Source: Neopestalotiopsis rosae
Lineage: Eukaryota; Ascomycota; Sordariomycetes; Amphisphaeriales; Sporocadaceae
Length of the DNA stretch: 64,000 nucleotides
Assembly (NCBI GenBank): GCA_023078685.1
Contig: JALGAS010000002.1
Location: 6,634,001 to 6,698,000, forward strand
Reading direction: 5' to 3'
Below, one piece after another: positions 23,477-36,352 of the stretch. Within the stretch, counting starts at the first letter, position 1. Each line of letters begins with the position of its first letter. The translations under genes were made by a program, and so were the position numbers. The notes under the pieces were generated by a model, which saw nothing but the letters and a program-made list of their open reading frames with translations, searched no databases and was not told the origin of the DNA.

Positions 23477-24197
23477 GCAAAGAGAAGGAGAGATAGAGAG
23501 AGTCTGGGTCAGAAGGAACATATGACAAAAAAGAGACGGAGAGGGTCTTTTGAAAAAAACCAACAGAAGCAAAGGACATGTGCCCAAGGGCCCAGAGCAA
23601 AAACCAAGCAGCGCGGCCCGAGGACAGGAAGTCGAGTTGGGCTTCTATGAGCAAGAATGATAATCGGGCGTGAAGAGGGAACGGCCATTCGCGAATGGCA
23701 AGACGAGGCGAGGCGAGCGCGATGGTCCTACATTAAGAACGGGACTTTGAAATGATCAAGTGTGGACAGGAGAAACAAGCTTCGCACGAGAACTTCGACT
23801 TCTCTTTCCTCACAAGATGCCACGCAAGGGAGATCTATCATGTCTCCAATGGCAGCTCCGGCAGCGCTGCCGCCCACAAAGATGGGCTGCTTGGATGATC
23901 AAGTAGAATCAGATAGGCGTGGTTGTGGATAGCTACGAGTCTGCCTGCAAGCACCGAACAGAGTTGGCATAGCTTGTATACTGTATAATCACCTCAACAT
24001 CGAGGAAAACTGCGATACTGACAGATATCACATGCACAGGCGTCAAAGGAGTTTAGTCAATTGCCACGTCTTTTGTTTTAGAAATCAAATATTTTTTTCA
24101 TCTTTCATAAAATAATCTTCTCTCTGGTATTACAATTGCAGCTGTGTGACCAGCCGAGGCGTCTTGTCTGTTCTCTCTCTCTCATGATTGCCTCGTT
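23477..24197. other. Convergent 3' intergenic region, SEC22 / TRS120
   Basis: This region holds the 3' UTRs of SEC22 and TRS120. The left part is purine-rich and the right part (about 24060-24180) is T-rich with a CTCTCT run. No gene is seen. Confidence 0.55.
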
Positions 24198-27100
24198 TTA
24201 ATCGCTCTCGTCTTCTTCACGGTCGCGCACACGGACCAAGCATTTATGTCTAGAATGCCAGATCCTTCTCTCTCGCGGACCGAGCACGGCATCCAGCATC
24301 TTCTGGGTATCTGAGCGCTCTCGCCCCATTTTCTCCTCCCCTCCTCCCGCGTCTCCTCCCTTTGCCGTGTCCTCGCCTTCTTCCCATAACCTCGTCTCTT
24401 CGACGCTAGCTACGAATTCGAAATCACCTCTGCACAAGGCGGTAAGCCCAATAATGACCTGTGTGCTCTGTTTCGGTGGCAACATGGGCAAGAATCGCTG
24501 CAAGGTGCCGTTCCAACCTAGCTTGCGAGTAAAGTCCAGTGCCACATTAAGGGGCCGATGACAAAGGGTTGGCAGCAGTCGCAGAGTCGGGTATATAGGC
24601 TCTAGAGTGCGGTTACGAAGAGTCACCTTGACTTGGGCAAAGTCATCGACATAAATGGTGTTTGAACCATTGTCCGCTTCACCAATAGGAGACACGGCCA
24701 CGTCAATGGCAACTTCGTCAATCTTGACAGCTTCAACCATGCGCGGCGTAAGGCGCATGCTACGTAGCTCGATAGATCCGGACCTTGACGGCCCAGATAG
24801 TGTCTTCCAGCTTCCTCGCAGCGAGTCAACGACCCGCTCGCGGAACCAGAATGCCTCACGATTCGCACGCTCGGTTTCGGGCGTGATCTTGCTGGTACTA
24901 ACAACGAATTGGCGCTGCCGCGATGGATTGATGGCTGGGATGGAGGCATATGGGTCCTCGAGGTAGACCCGAGGAATTGGAAAGACGACGCGGTTTGTGT
25001 TGCCCGGGAGAATGAGTTCATCAATAGTAAAGCTCTTCTCCGACTCAAAGTGAACTTGCATGTGGCTTGGCCAGGCGTTTCTCAAATCCATAACGACAAG
25101 GCAATACTTGTCAGGATCAAGCTCTTCGTCTGCGTGCTCCGAGCTGAGCTTCTGCCAAAGCGGGCTTGGTACATTCCCTTGCACGGGGAGTAGATCCATG
25201 CGGTTGAGTTCGATACTTGCGTTGACGGTGACTGCCATGTCCAGACAGACCTGTCGCGTATAAAATTGTTCTTTGATCTCATCCTGAGGCACCCCAAGAT
25301 GGGCATAGTCAACCTGAACAGTGCCACTCGTTAAGCCAGGCTTGCCCAAGATCTCGATTTCAAATGTATTTGTGCCTCCTGGCGGAATAAACCTCTTGGT
25401 ATCATCCACCTTGCGCATGCGTAATGCTGGCTTCTTGGCTAGCGCAAGCTCATATTCGTAGAGTTCAGCAGGTGTCGCATCCCTATTAGCCACAGCCGTT
25501 TGTAAAGGCCCTTGTGTTGAGTCCTGAAAGGAGAAGAGAAGCAGATCCGCGGGGGTGTCTGTCGACAGATTACGCAGTGTAATGGAGAATACCTGCCTCT
25601 CGCCTTCAAGGATCATGACGGCCGACTGCGGTAGTGTTGTCGACTTGACCACAAGAATTGGCTGTGACGATATCGTATTCAAGCTCATGCTTTCGGGCTT
25701 GAGGTCTGGGCCGGATCGAATCATCTGATTGCTCTCATAGAGACTGCTCGTCTTTTCCACCGACGCAAGCCCAATGGCTTTAATTTTGACCTCGCTGTCT
25801 GCCACCCACGACTGGGGGAAGATGGGAAACCTCCTTTCGCGACAGCCACGGACGCGCACAATGGCGCCCGTGACCTTCACAGATCCGGCTTCTCTGGGTG
25901 TGCCAAAGACCTTCAAGATCTGCGTACGATATGGTCCAATAACGGTACTCTCGACAGAGGATTCAAAAGCCGCGCCTTCAGTGTCGAGTTTTATGCTCTC
26001 AATCTCCAGTTCAATCTCATAAGGGTTCTGCAGTGTAACGCGGAAAGTAGCAGCTTCACCGGTGACAAGAGTTCGCTCAACCGCGACCTTGTCAGGCGCT
26101 CTAACAAAAGGATTATATATGAAAGGGTTAACATCTTGAGAGGTGCGCACTTTGTTTGCCCCAGGCAACACGCTTTTATCGTGTGGCACGGGCGCCCGCG
26201 TGGTGGGCAGACGATCCATCGAGATGCCCCGAACTAGGAACTCGTCCCAGAACTCAGCTGCGAGATGACCCAGGCCTAATCTTTTCGATAGCTCTGAAGT
26301 CTTTACAATATTGTTGACTAGTCGGATTTGTTCCTCCCTTGCGATTATGGGGGCGGCATCCTCGCGACGAGGTCCTGGTGCAACGCCACTACCGGCGGTG
26401 CGAAGTAAATCGCCAGAGAATTTTAACACCCCATTGAAGTCTGGTAATGCCTCGGAGATGTTGATACAAGCTCGCAGAACATTCAGTTTGACGTTCCTGA
26501 TGCCGTACTGTCTAACCATTGATTGGTTTTCAATCCTCGTTATCACGATTTTGTCGCTGTAATCGGTGTTAGGGGCAGTACCCGAACGCGTGATACCATC
26601 AGCGCCAACAGCACCGTAGGTCTTGCATAATATGTTGAGGAAAGCGTCGATTCCATGTTCAACATCGCCCTCGCCTAATTCGAGAGCCCCAGCGCCGGCG
26701 CCGTTGTGATTACTACCATTGACGGCATTCAGAGCCATCAAGCCGGCAGCTGGGTGTATGCCAACTTCGGCGGCACCACGAGTCCGAGCATCGACGAGGC
26801 CGCCAATGAGCACACCGACCAACTCTCGCAAAACCATTGCTTTCTTTCTGTGGAAACCCAGTGTGCCCATGACAGTTGCAATGCCATTGAGAACAAGGGC
26901 GCGGTCCACCGTCGTAATCAGCTCTGGTGCTGAAGAGGGAAAAGCTCTGAAAAGGAGACTTGCGATTTGCGTACGAGTCGGGGTGATATTGAGGCGTGGC
27001 GATGAAGTCAGAGGGCCATGCGAGCTCGTTCCCAATACTGCCATGTCTAAGAACTCTTTATCCAGACGTCCCTGGCAAATGTGCAGAGAAGTCAAGAGAG

Positions 27101-28619
27101 AGCAAAATCTGATTACCGTTTGACACAAGGGAAGTGGTGGCAATTGCTCTCCTGATATCCTTGAAAAGAGCCCAACAATTCTCTCTAATAACTCGGGCAT
27201 GATGGCCTGGAAATTCCGTAGGTATTTTGGTTGGTCCGGTATTACTTCCTCGATCTCTGCTCCCTTGCTCGCGGGCCTGTCTGGCGAAAGGCATATTGAT
27301 GGTACCTGAAACTCGATACCTGCCCATCCAAGCAAAAGAAGGCACACCACTATGAGATCAAGAGCCTTGCCGTGCCATAAATGATCATTGACAGATTTGG
27401 CGACTGTTGCGCCTTCGGTCAGTTCTTTTAGCGCATCAACCCATCGTCCGGCTTGAAGGTATAAAGAGCCAACCACAATCTTGGTCCGGCCGTTTCCCTT
27501 GTTGCGCCACCTCTCGTTTGGCCCACCGGGACCAAAGCCTTGTACTGAGATCTTATCGGACGACGAGGATTTGAAACCTTCAGCGGTTCCAGGTCTGGAA
27601 GACTTCTGCTCGGGACTTGCTGGGTCGTTGCCATTTGTCATCTCATCTGCGCCTGCCGGCGCCTGCGATGCCGAACTGAGCTTTCTCATAGGAGTCGACG
27701 GACGATTTGATGGCGTGGAGCTGCTAGAGCCAAAAGGCAAGCCTTTGAAGGCAGCAGGCATGGACATGCGCGACTGATTCTTATCCGCGGTGCCGCTCGA
27801 TGATACCGATCTCGTGGGTAGCGCGAATTGCGAGTTTCTACGGTGGTTACTCGCATCTTCCGAGTTGTGCGAACCATTCATTTGCGGCCGGGAAGCGTGA
27901 CCCGGAGACTCAATATTATTCATGTGCTCGAAGGATCTGGCCAGGGTGGTCATTTCTGCCAGCAGCAGCGAGGACATGTCGCACATGACTGTTTTCATCG
28001 TTGTCCGCTTTGACTGCTCAACAGGCGGGACAACCTTGACGCCCTCAGGGATGGTGATGGGTTGTCCCTCAGGTTGTACGTAGTCGAAGATCAGTACTTG
28101 GTGAATGAGGGCTTTCTCATGCTTATCCCGGAGGTTCTCCAGCTCCTGATACAGCGCTCGAACGTTTCTTTCTGCCGTAGTCGGTGCAGTAAGTGATTGT
28201 CGCTTGCTGAATGCTTCGCGGTCCAGCTCGCTTCCGTCAGCTATGGCTATAACGGCCAGCGGTTCGCGCCAGAGGTCAAAAGGGGAGAGGGCGAGATGCG
28301 AAGTCGGGGGAACGTAGGTGACGAGGTCGTAAAACATGGCTCCATGCGGGAATGCCAACGGGGAGAACATGGCTAGATCACGAATAGTCAGCAATGCGTT
28401 CGCGTGACTATCCTAGGTAATGTGAAGGTCCGTATGGACACATTGCGACTGACTTCGGTTGGGGCGCCCATCGGCGCTGATGTCTCTGAGGTGGACGACA
28501 TGTTCCTCGTTGAGTCTCTTGACAAAGGAAGCAAACTTGTCCCTAGTGATCCTGCCTACAGGCACTACGAGTGCGCGTACCCTCGCAGGCGCGATGGGTA
28601 CCAGAGAATCGAGGCTCAT
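24198..28619 (-). CDS. TRS120: TRAPP II complex subunit Trs120 (TRAPPC9)
   Basis: Exon 1 is 28619-28454 and exon 2 is 28372-24198, separated by an 81-nt intron with a less usual GTCAGT donor and CTAG acceptor; together they encode 1446 aa. Trs120 is specific to TRAPP II, the exchange factor that activates Ypt31/32 (Rab11) at the late Golgi. The N-terminus MSLDSLVPIAPARVRALV continues across the intron to DGRPNRTMFSPLAFPHGAMFYDL, as in other fungal Trs120 proteins. A Ser/Pro-rich disordered insert lies near residues 205-340. The C-terminal half has beta-rich segments (VNPFIYNPFVRAPDKVAVERTLVTGE; QVFSITLRNLSTDTPADLLLFSF) typical of the TRAPPC9 Ig-like region. The protein ends with an acidic REEDESD tail. 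Length is normal for filamentous fungi. Confidence 0.95.
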
Positions 28620-29381
28620 GGTGGCATTGGATTCGATAGTTTCCGCCGACTTCAGGGAGCGACTGTCTGCGCACTCGACATCGGCATAGCAGTTGGAAAG
28701 ATGGGCCAGGCGGTGAGTGCAAAGGACAAGCTGGTGGTCGCTGCTTGGTTGTGCTCGTTCTTTTGCTGCAAATATTATTCAAACTTCACAGCGGCCACCT
28801 GTTCAAGCAAGCCGGGATGACGTTGAAGAGGTATGTAAGTTAGGTGTGTTGCAAGGCGCAATGTGCCGCACACGCTTTGGCTTTGGGGGGGGATTACAGT
28901 GGTTCGTGAATGACAGCTTGAAGCTCCCTCGAGCCTCGTGCGCCATTGTTCCAATTGCAGCCAATCAATTAAACCCCTGAAAACAGGGGTATATCGGTTA
29001 GCGACATATGGGGGGTCCGTAGCTGCTAACCATTAACGTCCCACAACCTGGAATTGTGGTGCTAAAATGGATCCCTTGGGTACCAGCTTCAGCAGGCATC
29101 TGCAATTTATAGGCAAGAACCCATCTTTGGTACCCAAGCCAAAGCACCTCCAATTCGTAGCACTCACATACATGGAATATCCCCAGTCGAAATGTATATC
29201 GCTCTCTATTTTGACATCACCTTCCGTGACTGCGTATGCTATTTTTCGTATATATGGTATTAGGGATTAAATCTGACCAAGCCGTAGATATATCCAGGAA
29301 AGCTTCTCGTCCGAATTATACCATCCTCTGACTGTATATAATTCCACTTTTTCCCTGTCCGCTACTACTCCTCCCTTTTGG
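28620..29381. other. Intergenic, TRS120 promoter and SDR 3' end
   Basis: The left part carries the TRS120 promoter and the right part the 3' UTR of the SDR gene. The frame at 28404-28820 on the plus strand is a shadow of TRS120 exon 1. No other gene is seen. Confidence 0.55.
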
Positions 29382-30610
29382 TCATGTCGAAGGCCCCGCG
29401 ACAGCCCCTGAGCTGCTGGCCTCTGTCACTGCTCTGGCTTTACCTTGCCGCGCCTCAGTCTTGAGCTCACTCTCGAATATATCAACAGCCAGACTGGCTT
29501 CCACAAAATCTTCCAATTCCTCTGTGACTGTCTTGAGTTTTTCCTTGACAGCTTCAGCCCCCTCGAAGCCGACTATATGCCGCGCAGGAGGATTTTCATT
29601 TCCTCCTATCGCTGTAAGCGCATTGACTGTTTCTTGGACCATCTTGTCCAGTGCCGAAGCCGGCAGCTTTGGATACCGCTGTATAATCTCCTCTTCAGAC
29701 GCGTCCATGGCGGTATCTGCATTCATGTTGAGGACATTGCTCAGCATATCTCGCACGCTAGGCGCCGGGTTGTTATCGCTGTCATAAAACGGCAGCTGCG
29801 GCGAAAAGACAATCTTGTTGGTGAGCGACTGTATCTCCTTGTGTGGCTGCACTATCGTAACCTTGATGTTAAATGGCGCTATTTCGTACGCCAGTGAGTC
29901 GCAAAACCCCTCCAGCGCCCACGTCGCCGCCGTGTACATGGACATGCCAGGCGTGCCAATATGACCGCCGACGCTGGTGAGAATCATAATATGCCCAGTA
30001 TGTTGTGCCCGCAGAAGCGGCAGGGCGGCCTTTATAAAATTGACCTGTGAGAAGAAGATGGAGTCGAATTGGTCACGCACGAGGTTTTGCGTCCCAGGAT
30101 TCGTAGACAGCTCTTCCACCGTGCCCACGACAGCTACAAAGTTGCGTCAATATCATATGCATCTCCCCCATACAGCGCTGCCCCCAATTCCTGCTTCCAT
30201 AGCAGGTCTCGAGGGAATGCGCTCAGTCAGAGCGAGCAGATGCACTCACCTTCCGAAGTACAACAGAGCAGGATATCGATCCGCCCAAACATCTCCTTGG
30301 TCTCGGCAATGGCAGCGCTGCACTGCCCCATAATGCGGCCATCGCAGCGGATGGGACGGATGCGGCCCAGCCAACCCTCGCGGTCCTTGCGATTGCTCTT
30401 GCACTCACTAATCAGCTCACGAAACTCGGCATTGCGGTCGTCGTGCTCGAGCTCCTGTGGCGGCAAACACGCGACCACGTTGTCGCCATGGTCCAGTAGC
30501 TTCCGGATCAGCCTAATGGCGAGCGGGGTGAGTGCGGACGTGAGGAACCATGTCCGCGGCGAATTGTGCGTAGCTAACAAGTCATCGGATGGCATTAGTT
30601 GCGGGTTCAT
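29382..30610 (-). CDS. Divergent short-chain dehydrogenase/reductase family protein
   Basis: Exons 30610-30250 and 30133-29382, with a 116-nt intron (GTGAGT..TTTGTAG), give 370 aa. The Rossmann pattern is recognisable: a hydrophobic strand WFLTSALTPLAIRLIRKLL at residues 21-39, an acidic MFGRIDILL-type helix and strand, ILTSVGG with the catalytic-position Ser174, and MYTAATWALEGF with Tyr187. Two hallmarks are missing. The cofactor TGxxxGxG motif reads TSALTPLA (24-31), and the lysine four residues after the tyrosine is Thr191. The family may therefore bind cofactor differently or be non-catalytic. Residues from about 300 form a charged helical C-terminal extension (EAVKEKLKTVTEELEDFVEASL). 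No membrane segment is seen. Substrate is unknown. Confidence 0.85.
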
Positions 30611-31280
30611 GAGCTTCCAAGTACCATTCGGTTAAAAAGGGTGAAATGGTAAATAATGATAAAAATGCAAAGGTCTGTATGTGAGCGTTTTGAGAGTTTG
30701 GTTTCGCCAAGCGTGAGGGGGGAGGGAGCCTTGTTTTCTGTGTCTTTGGTTCTGTGTTTCCCTTCTCTCTTCTCCTCGCTCCTCTCTCGCTCTCTCTCAC
30801 TCGCGCTGAGGGGATAGTTTTCCCAATGTTAAGTTTGCCGAGGTATGGGATTTGAAAGAGCTTGGGCGGGAGAAATGGGTATAGGCTGAGAAGGCAGAAA
30901 AAGAAAAGATCCGTGTGTATGTAAATTGGGGTTGGGATGACGTACGGAAAGAGGCTACGGGTACGGCATGAGAGGTGTGTCGTGCCGCTGGGCCAGCCTC
31001 GGAAGCCTTTCTTTCGGACATTTCTTGCGCTCTCGTCTCAGCTTATTTAATAAAAATAAATAAAAATAAAAAATCCACGCTGCAGGTTCAGCAGGTAACA
31101 CCGCGCTCTGCAGCCACTTTTGAAGGCCCGTCTTGGACAATACAATAAGATGCACAACACATGCTTATTGTAGCAGTATTACAATATGGGCAATTGTCAT
31201 AAGGAAAACATGGCTGTTTGAACCAATTCCAACTGTGAGTATGGGATCAAACGGTGGGTTGCCTGTGTTATTCTTTTTGC

Positions 31281-31305
31281 GTAGTAGTAGTAGTAGTAGT
31301 AGTAG
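31281..31305. repeat. (GTA)n microsatellite
   Basis: Eight perfect GTA units lie in the middle of the gene-free region between the SDR and SER1 genes. It has no coding role that I can see. Confidence 0.9.
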
Positions 31306-33847
31306 CGAGAACGACTGCTGAACTTTGATGAGGGATGAATCAACCACAACACCAAGTGAGAGAACCAGATAGATATAGAGAATAGAAAAAGAGAGAGAGG
31401 AAAGGAGAGAATGCCAAAGAAGGAAAAAGAGAATATTCGGGGACGACAAGGCTATGAAACATGATCACCAGAAAATTTTGAACTGGCAAATATCAATGTA
31501 TTATAGTGTTCGCCATGGGCGAGCAAGCACCAAGCCAAGCCAAGCATAGAATCGTCGGGCCTACTTTGGGTAACCCCCATCGCGTCAAAAGTGGCCGTTG
31601 TGCTTCTGTGCTTCCTCTGGATCGCCGGTCTGTCCACTCGGCAGTTGTCAATGCCCTGAAATGCCTTGAGCAAGTTGCCATGCGCCGCCGCACATCCATC
31701 CGCGGAGGCACCAGACCAAGACGGTCTGATACTAGTTAGTAGCTGCCAGGTTGGGTATAAGTGAGTGACTCCCTGGATCGTTTTGGAAAGTTCATCCTAC
31801 TGCCAATTAGCAATTAGCGCACCAGGATCCCTAAAGTCGCGTTAAACTTTATATTCTTCCAGGGTCCAAGTGCTCGCGTGGCCAAGGGGCACAATGTTGG
31901 CGCAGCGCTGCAACGCTGGAAAGAGAACCAGTACCCTAGATGCATGGGGGCCGAGGAAGCACACTGCCTGGGCAGTGTGGAAGGGTGGGCCAAGAATGTC
32001 TTCAGGCTTCGACGACTATGTCGATCACTGTACTATGCCGCCGTTTCCAGGGTTGCCTGTTTCCAGGGCCTTACGTGTATGTATCCCATCCCGTACAAAG
32101 GTGTAATGTAGTGTATGTATGCAAAGCAAGCTGCAGTTATGGCGGCATGGCCAGCAACAAGTAGGACCTGGGAAACGGGTTGATGGGAACAAATCAGAAG
32201 CCAAAGCATGAGAAACCAACCTCAGCTTATCGCCGAGAGACACTTCCTGTAACGGCCATGATCGTCTCCGAGCCATTGTCTACTTTATGCGTCCCATGTA
32301 CGAGTTGGACATGCGACTGGCTGCTCAAGGACGCCTCTGAACTCTGACTGACATTGGCGCTCGGCGACCTGCATGCATGCATCAATTCGAGGCCCCTAGT
32401 TGACAGGCACACATATAGTATGGGCGATGGATCATGTATGGGTGGTTATATATATGGTGCATGTACTAGTAGGTGTTAGTAGGTAGTGCTACTACGTACA
32501 GCATCAGAATTTGGTGCTGGTGCTGTAATAAGCCTGTCAGTAATAAGTGTAGGTTGCCAAGAGCTCGGACATAGAAGCTCTTTGGTTCATAGTTGGCCTT
32601 CTAGCTGCTCGCTTCTTCTCAGCGTTGTCGGGTTGCGGTTGGGTTCTAAAATGGATAGAAAAAGGCAAGGGGACTGGAGCTTTGGGGGAGCGGAGCGGAT
32701 GCATGCCCGCTGTTGCAGCCGTCCAGGTAGGTCTCCACGCCCCCGGGGATGAGCTGGGAACATGAATAAGTGCCGAAAGTACCCAATCACGGCCATCAGT
32801 GGAACGACACTGCGGTTGGACGCGCCTTTCTTGCTCTTCAGTAATCAAACGATGCACCAGCTAGGCTTCAATGGGTGGCGTCACCTTGTACATGGTCAAA
32901 GGGCCCGATGCCGTTGATCATTTCATTCAATACATTCGATACGAAGTGAGGTGTGATGTTGGCGTTTGAATGGTACTTTTTTCCCCCTGATCATTCCTCC
33001 TCCTCGGTTACCTAAGCAGGCAGGGCAGAGCAGAGGAGAGGAGAGGAGGAATGGGGGAGTTCAATAACGGTGCTTGGCAGAGATGCAGCGTACCTGGAAG
33101 GAGATCACCTACTATACACGGTAGCAACAGTAGTGGGAATATGCAGCATGGCGGTTGGAAGAGATGCCTGAGCCTGTCGAGCCTGTAGGATCGTCTGATC
33201 GCGACGGACGGCCGCGAACACTAGAGATCGTGAGCTAGCTTCAACCAAAAGGGCAAAGAGAGGCAGACGAGACGTGAGATGATAGGATGTCGGGAACATA
33301 TCCGAGCGATGGTATACATGGTTTCTTAGCGACCCGGGCGACAGTTCTTGTCCTTTTCGGAGGTTGAGCCTCAGTGGCCAGTGGCCCTCTGCCCTGTGGC
33401 CTAAGGCAAGGGAAGGGAGGGCGGCAGTGGGCTGCTCTAATGTACGAGGGGCATGTGCGGAAGTCTGACCAGGTTGTTGGTTCTACACTTGTGACTTGAG
33501 GTGCTTCTCGCCGTCTTCTAGAAGGAACGGTACCTGGCCCTAGGACATGACTACTGTGAGGTAAGCAAGGTAAGAAACCCAGTTTTTTGGCCAATTCTTT
33601 GCAGCCCGATGGCAATTTTGCTTTTGCCTCGACCCCACGTAATCAGCCTTGGAGGGGGGTTGGAGGGGCTTTGAGGGGTCGTGGTGGTTATTAGTAGGGT
33701 ATCACATAAAAAAGCTGCCCTCGGTATCTGCTGACGGTAGCAGACCTCGAGCCAGACTGCGCCAGAGTATGAGAACTACATCAACTCTAAAGTTGCACTT
33801 ACTATTCCCACTCGCCAAATCCGGAGGTCATCCGGAGGCGATTTGAG

Positions 33848-33854
33848 TGAGTCA
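33848..33854. promoter_or_regulatory. Candidate CPC1/Gcn4-type site upstream of SER1
   Basis: The sequence TGAGTCA matches the palindromic half-site core of the amino-acid cross-pathway control activator (Gcn4/CPC1). It lies 547 bp upstream of the SER1 start codon. Chance matches are expected every few kilobases, so support comes only from the gene's amino-acid biosynthetic role. Confidence 0.3.
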
Positions 33855-34400
33855 GTCCTGCTCAGACTTCATGTCGGAAAGACGTGATTAGTACATATGC
33901 ACAATACCATGTATGTAGGGTTGCAGAGCGTTTAAAATAAGTGACGAATCCCGTCTCGGCGCCCGAGACCGGGCAAATGTGAGGGGCCAAAAACTCACTA
34001 AAAAGTTTGGTTATGACGCCTCAGTTCATCCAACCACACAATCTAGTCATGCCCCAGACTGTGACACCAACGAACCAGATCCAATTCTCGTCTTACTTAA
34101 CTCTGCCGCTGCATCGGGCGTCTGTTTGACGAGCAAGGGAAAACACGGCCATTACTTACTAGCGTTCAGACACATCCCGTATCCTTCAACCGCTGTCCGG
34201 CTTCCTGTAACCAGCACCTCCGGGCGACGATCTTCATCTCTTGCCTCACCGTCTCGGTTGGAATCCGCATCAGCCCGCTCCTACACACGGCTCAGAATTC
34301 TCCGTAGTCCATCTGTCTATACGTCTGTACGTGCTGCTTCACTTCTTGCTCGGTCCCTCTTGAGCCGACGCAAAGCTAAGTTGAGAAACAAAGATCCGAG

Positions 34401-36352
34401 ATGCCTACCCGTGAAGAGATCACCTACTTTGGTGCTGGCCCGGCCGCCCTGCCCACCGACGTTCTGAAGAACGCCGCAAGCGCCCTTTTGGATTACCAGG
34501 GCACCGGTCTAGGTGTAAGTCACTAATATATTTGTGGTGTCGTTGATTTTGTTCTGCGTGGGTGTTGAAGAAGAATCTGGCATTGAAGAAATTGTTTCCC
34601 GGTTCAATATCACGTTGTCCCGGGAAATACCAATCTACCTGTTTCCCATAGCTGAAGCATTCCTTAGATATTTCTACACTATCAAGAGAGAGGGAGAGAG
34701 ACAGAGAGAGAGAAATCAGAAGCTAACACTTTTCAAACCTCTAGATTGCCGAGCACTCGCACCGCTCTGCTCTAGCTGCCAAGATCCTTGACGAGGCCAA
34801 GGCTGACCTGGCTAGCTATCTTGACATTCCCAGTGACTATGAGATTCTGTTCATGCAGGGTGGCGGTAGTGGCGAGTTTTCTGCCACCGTCTACAACCTG
34901 ATCGGTGCCTGGGTCACAAGGAAACAGCAGGAAGCCGTGAAGCAGGCTGGTGACGATGAGGCCAAGGTCACCGAAATTCTGCAGAAGCAAGTTGCTTCCG
35001 AGCTCAAGCTTGACTACATTGTCACTGGCGGTTGGTCTCTGAAAGCTTACCAGGAGGCATGTCGCCTTGTGGGCGAGGAACATGTCAACCTGGTTACTGA
35101 TGCACGAACGATCAACGATGGCAAGGTACGTAATCGGAACACGTTTCAATTCTGCTTTATGCGTTCTCATGTCACATGTCTCGATGGACTCGTCTTTGTG
35201 GATTTGTTCCCCATATGTGATTTTTGCCTCGTCTATGTCAACGTAAAGGATAAAAATCTGCTAACACATCAGATCATTAGTTTGGCAAGATTCCAGATGA
35301 GAGCAGTTGGAAGCTGTCGCAGAATGCGGCTATGGTTTACTACTGTGACAACGAGACTGTCGGTATGTCAAATTGTTTTTCTCCTCCCCTTTCCGGGTCC
35401 CGTGGAAGAATATGATACCAGGATTACTCAAGGGTCATATCACGTGTCATGAGATGTCCGTTCAGCAAGTGCAAGCGGCATGATGTACCACAACTATATT
35501 CACACCGGTCTCACCCTTGACAAACAACGGGGGAAACAGAAGAAGAAAAGCAGCGAGCGACAGAGCGAGAAAAGCTAATATGTTTCAACTCGTTAGACGG
35601 TGTGGAATTTCCGGGCTTCCCACAAGCACTGACTCCCAATGCGGATGGCTCCGGCCCAATTGTGGTAGCCGACATGTCTTCCAACATTCTGTCCAGGAGA
35701 ATTCCGGTCAAGAACTACCACGTCATCTTTTTCGGAGCCCAAAAGAATTTGGGATCCACTGGCATCACTGTCGCCATTGTCAAGAAGGATCTCCTGCCTC
35801 CTTCCACTCCTCAACCATCGCCAAAGCTTCTCAGGAAGCTTGGTCTGCCCATTGGACCCATTGTTCTGTCCTACGAGACTATTGCCAAGAACAACAGTCT
35901 CTACAACACCCTCAGCATTTTTGATGTGTACATTGCCGGACAGGTCCTGAAGAAGCTGTTGGCCGAGTATCCCCGTTACAAGGTCGATGGTCAAGAAGCT
36001 GTGGCCAACGAGAAGGCCAAGCTAATCTACGAGGCCCTGGAGGCCTATCCTCAAGTGTACAAGATTGTGCCAGACAAGACTGCACGTTCTCGGATGAACA
36101 TCTGCTTCAGGATTATCAAGGGCCCAGACACTGACGCGTCCGAGAAGGCTTTCCTGAGCGATGCCAAGGAGAAGGGACTGGAAGGCTTAAAGGGACACCG
36201 TAGTGTTGGCGGTATCAGAGCCAGCAACGTTCGTACCCTACACCACCCCATATGCACCATGAAATGCGCTAATGATCATGTAGTACAACTCGATTTCTCT
36301 CGAAGGTGCCAAGACGCTTGCCAGCTTCATCAAGGACTTTGGTGGCATGTAG
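34401..36352 (+). CDS. SER1: Phosphoserine aminotransferase
   Basis: Five exons, 34401-34514, 34745-35125, 35281-35362, 35597-36228 and 36284-36352, give 425 aa. The introns are 230, 155, 234 and 55 nt. The enzyme is a PLP-dependent class V aminotransferase that converts 3-phosphohydroxypyruvate and glutamate to phosphoserine and 2-oxoglutarate in cytosolic serine synthesis. The N-terminus MPTREEITYFGAGPAALPTDVL is the family signature. FMQGGGSGEFSA binds the cofactor phosphate region. The PLP-lysine motif reads VIFFGAQKNLGSTGITVAIV, with the Schiff-base lysine in AQKN. The C-terminus YNSISLEGAKTLASFIKDF is rebuilt across the last intron. Intron 1 contains a GA-rich run (about 34684-34714). 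Fungal homologues carry small inserts like those seen here. Confidence 0.95.

Larger units (their letters stand above)
30611..34400. other. 3.8 kb gene-free divergent region, SDR / SER1
   Basis: No protein or RNA gene can be supported. The left end (about 30700-30830) is pyrimidine/purine-rich, probably the SDR promoter and 5' UTR. Around 31020-31075 is an AT-rich run, and a (GTA)8 microsatellite lies at 31281-31305. Purine-rich sequence spans about 31365-31440. Short TAGTAGGTA-like motifs occur at about 32463-32486. The right end (34150-34400) is C/T-rich, probably the SER1 leader. Frames up to about 160 codons on both strands look random. Confidence 0.5.
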
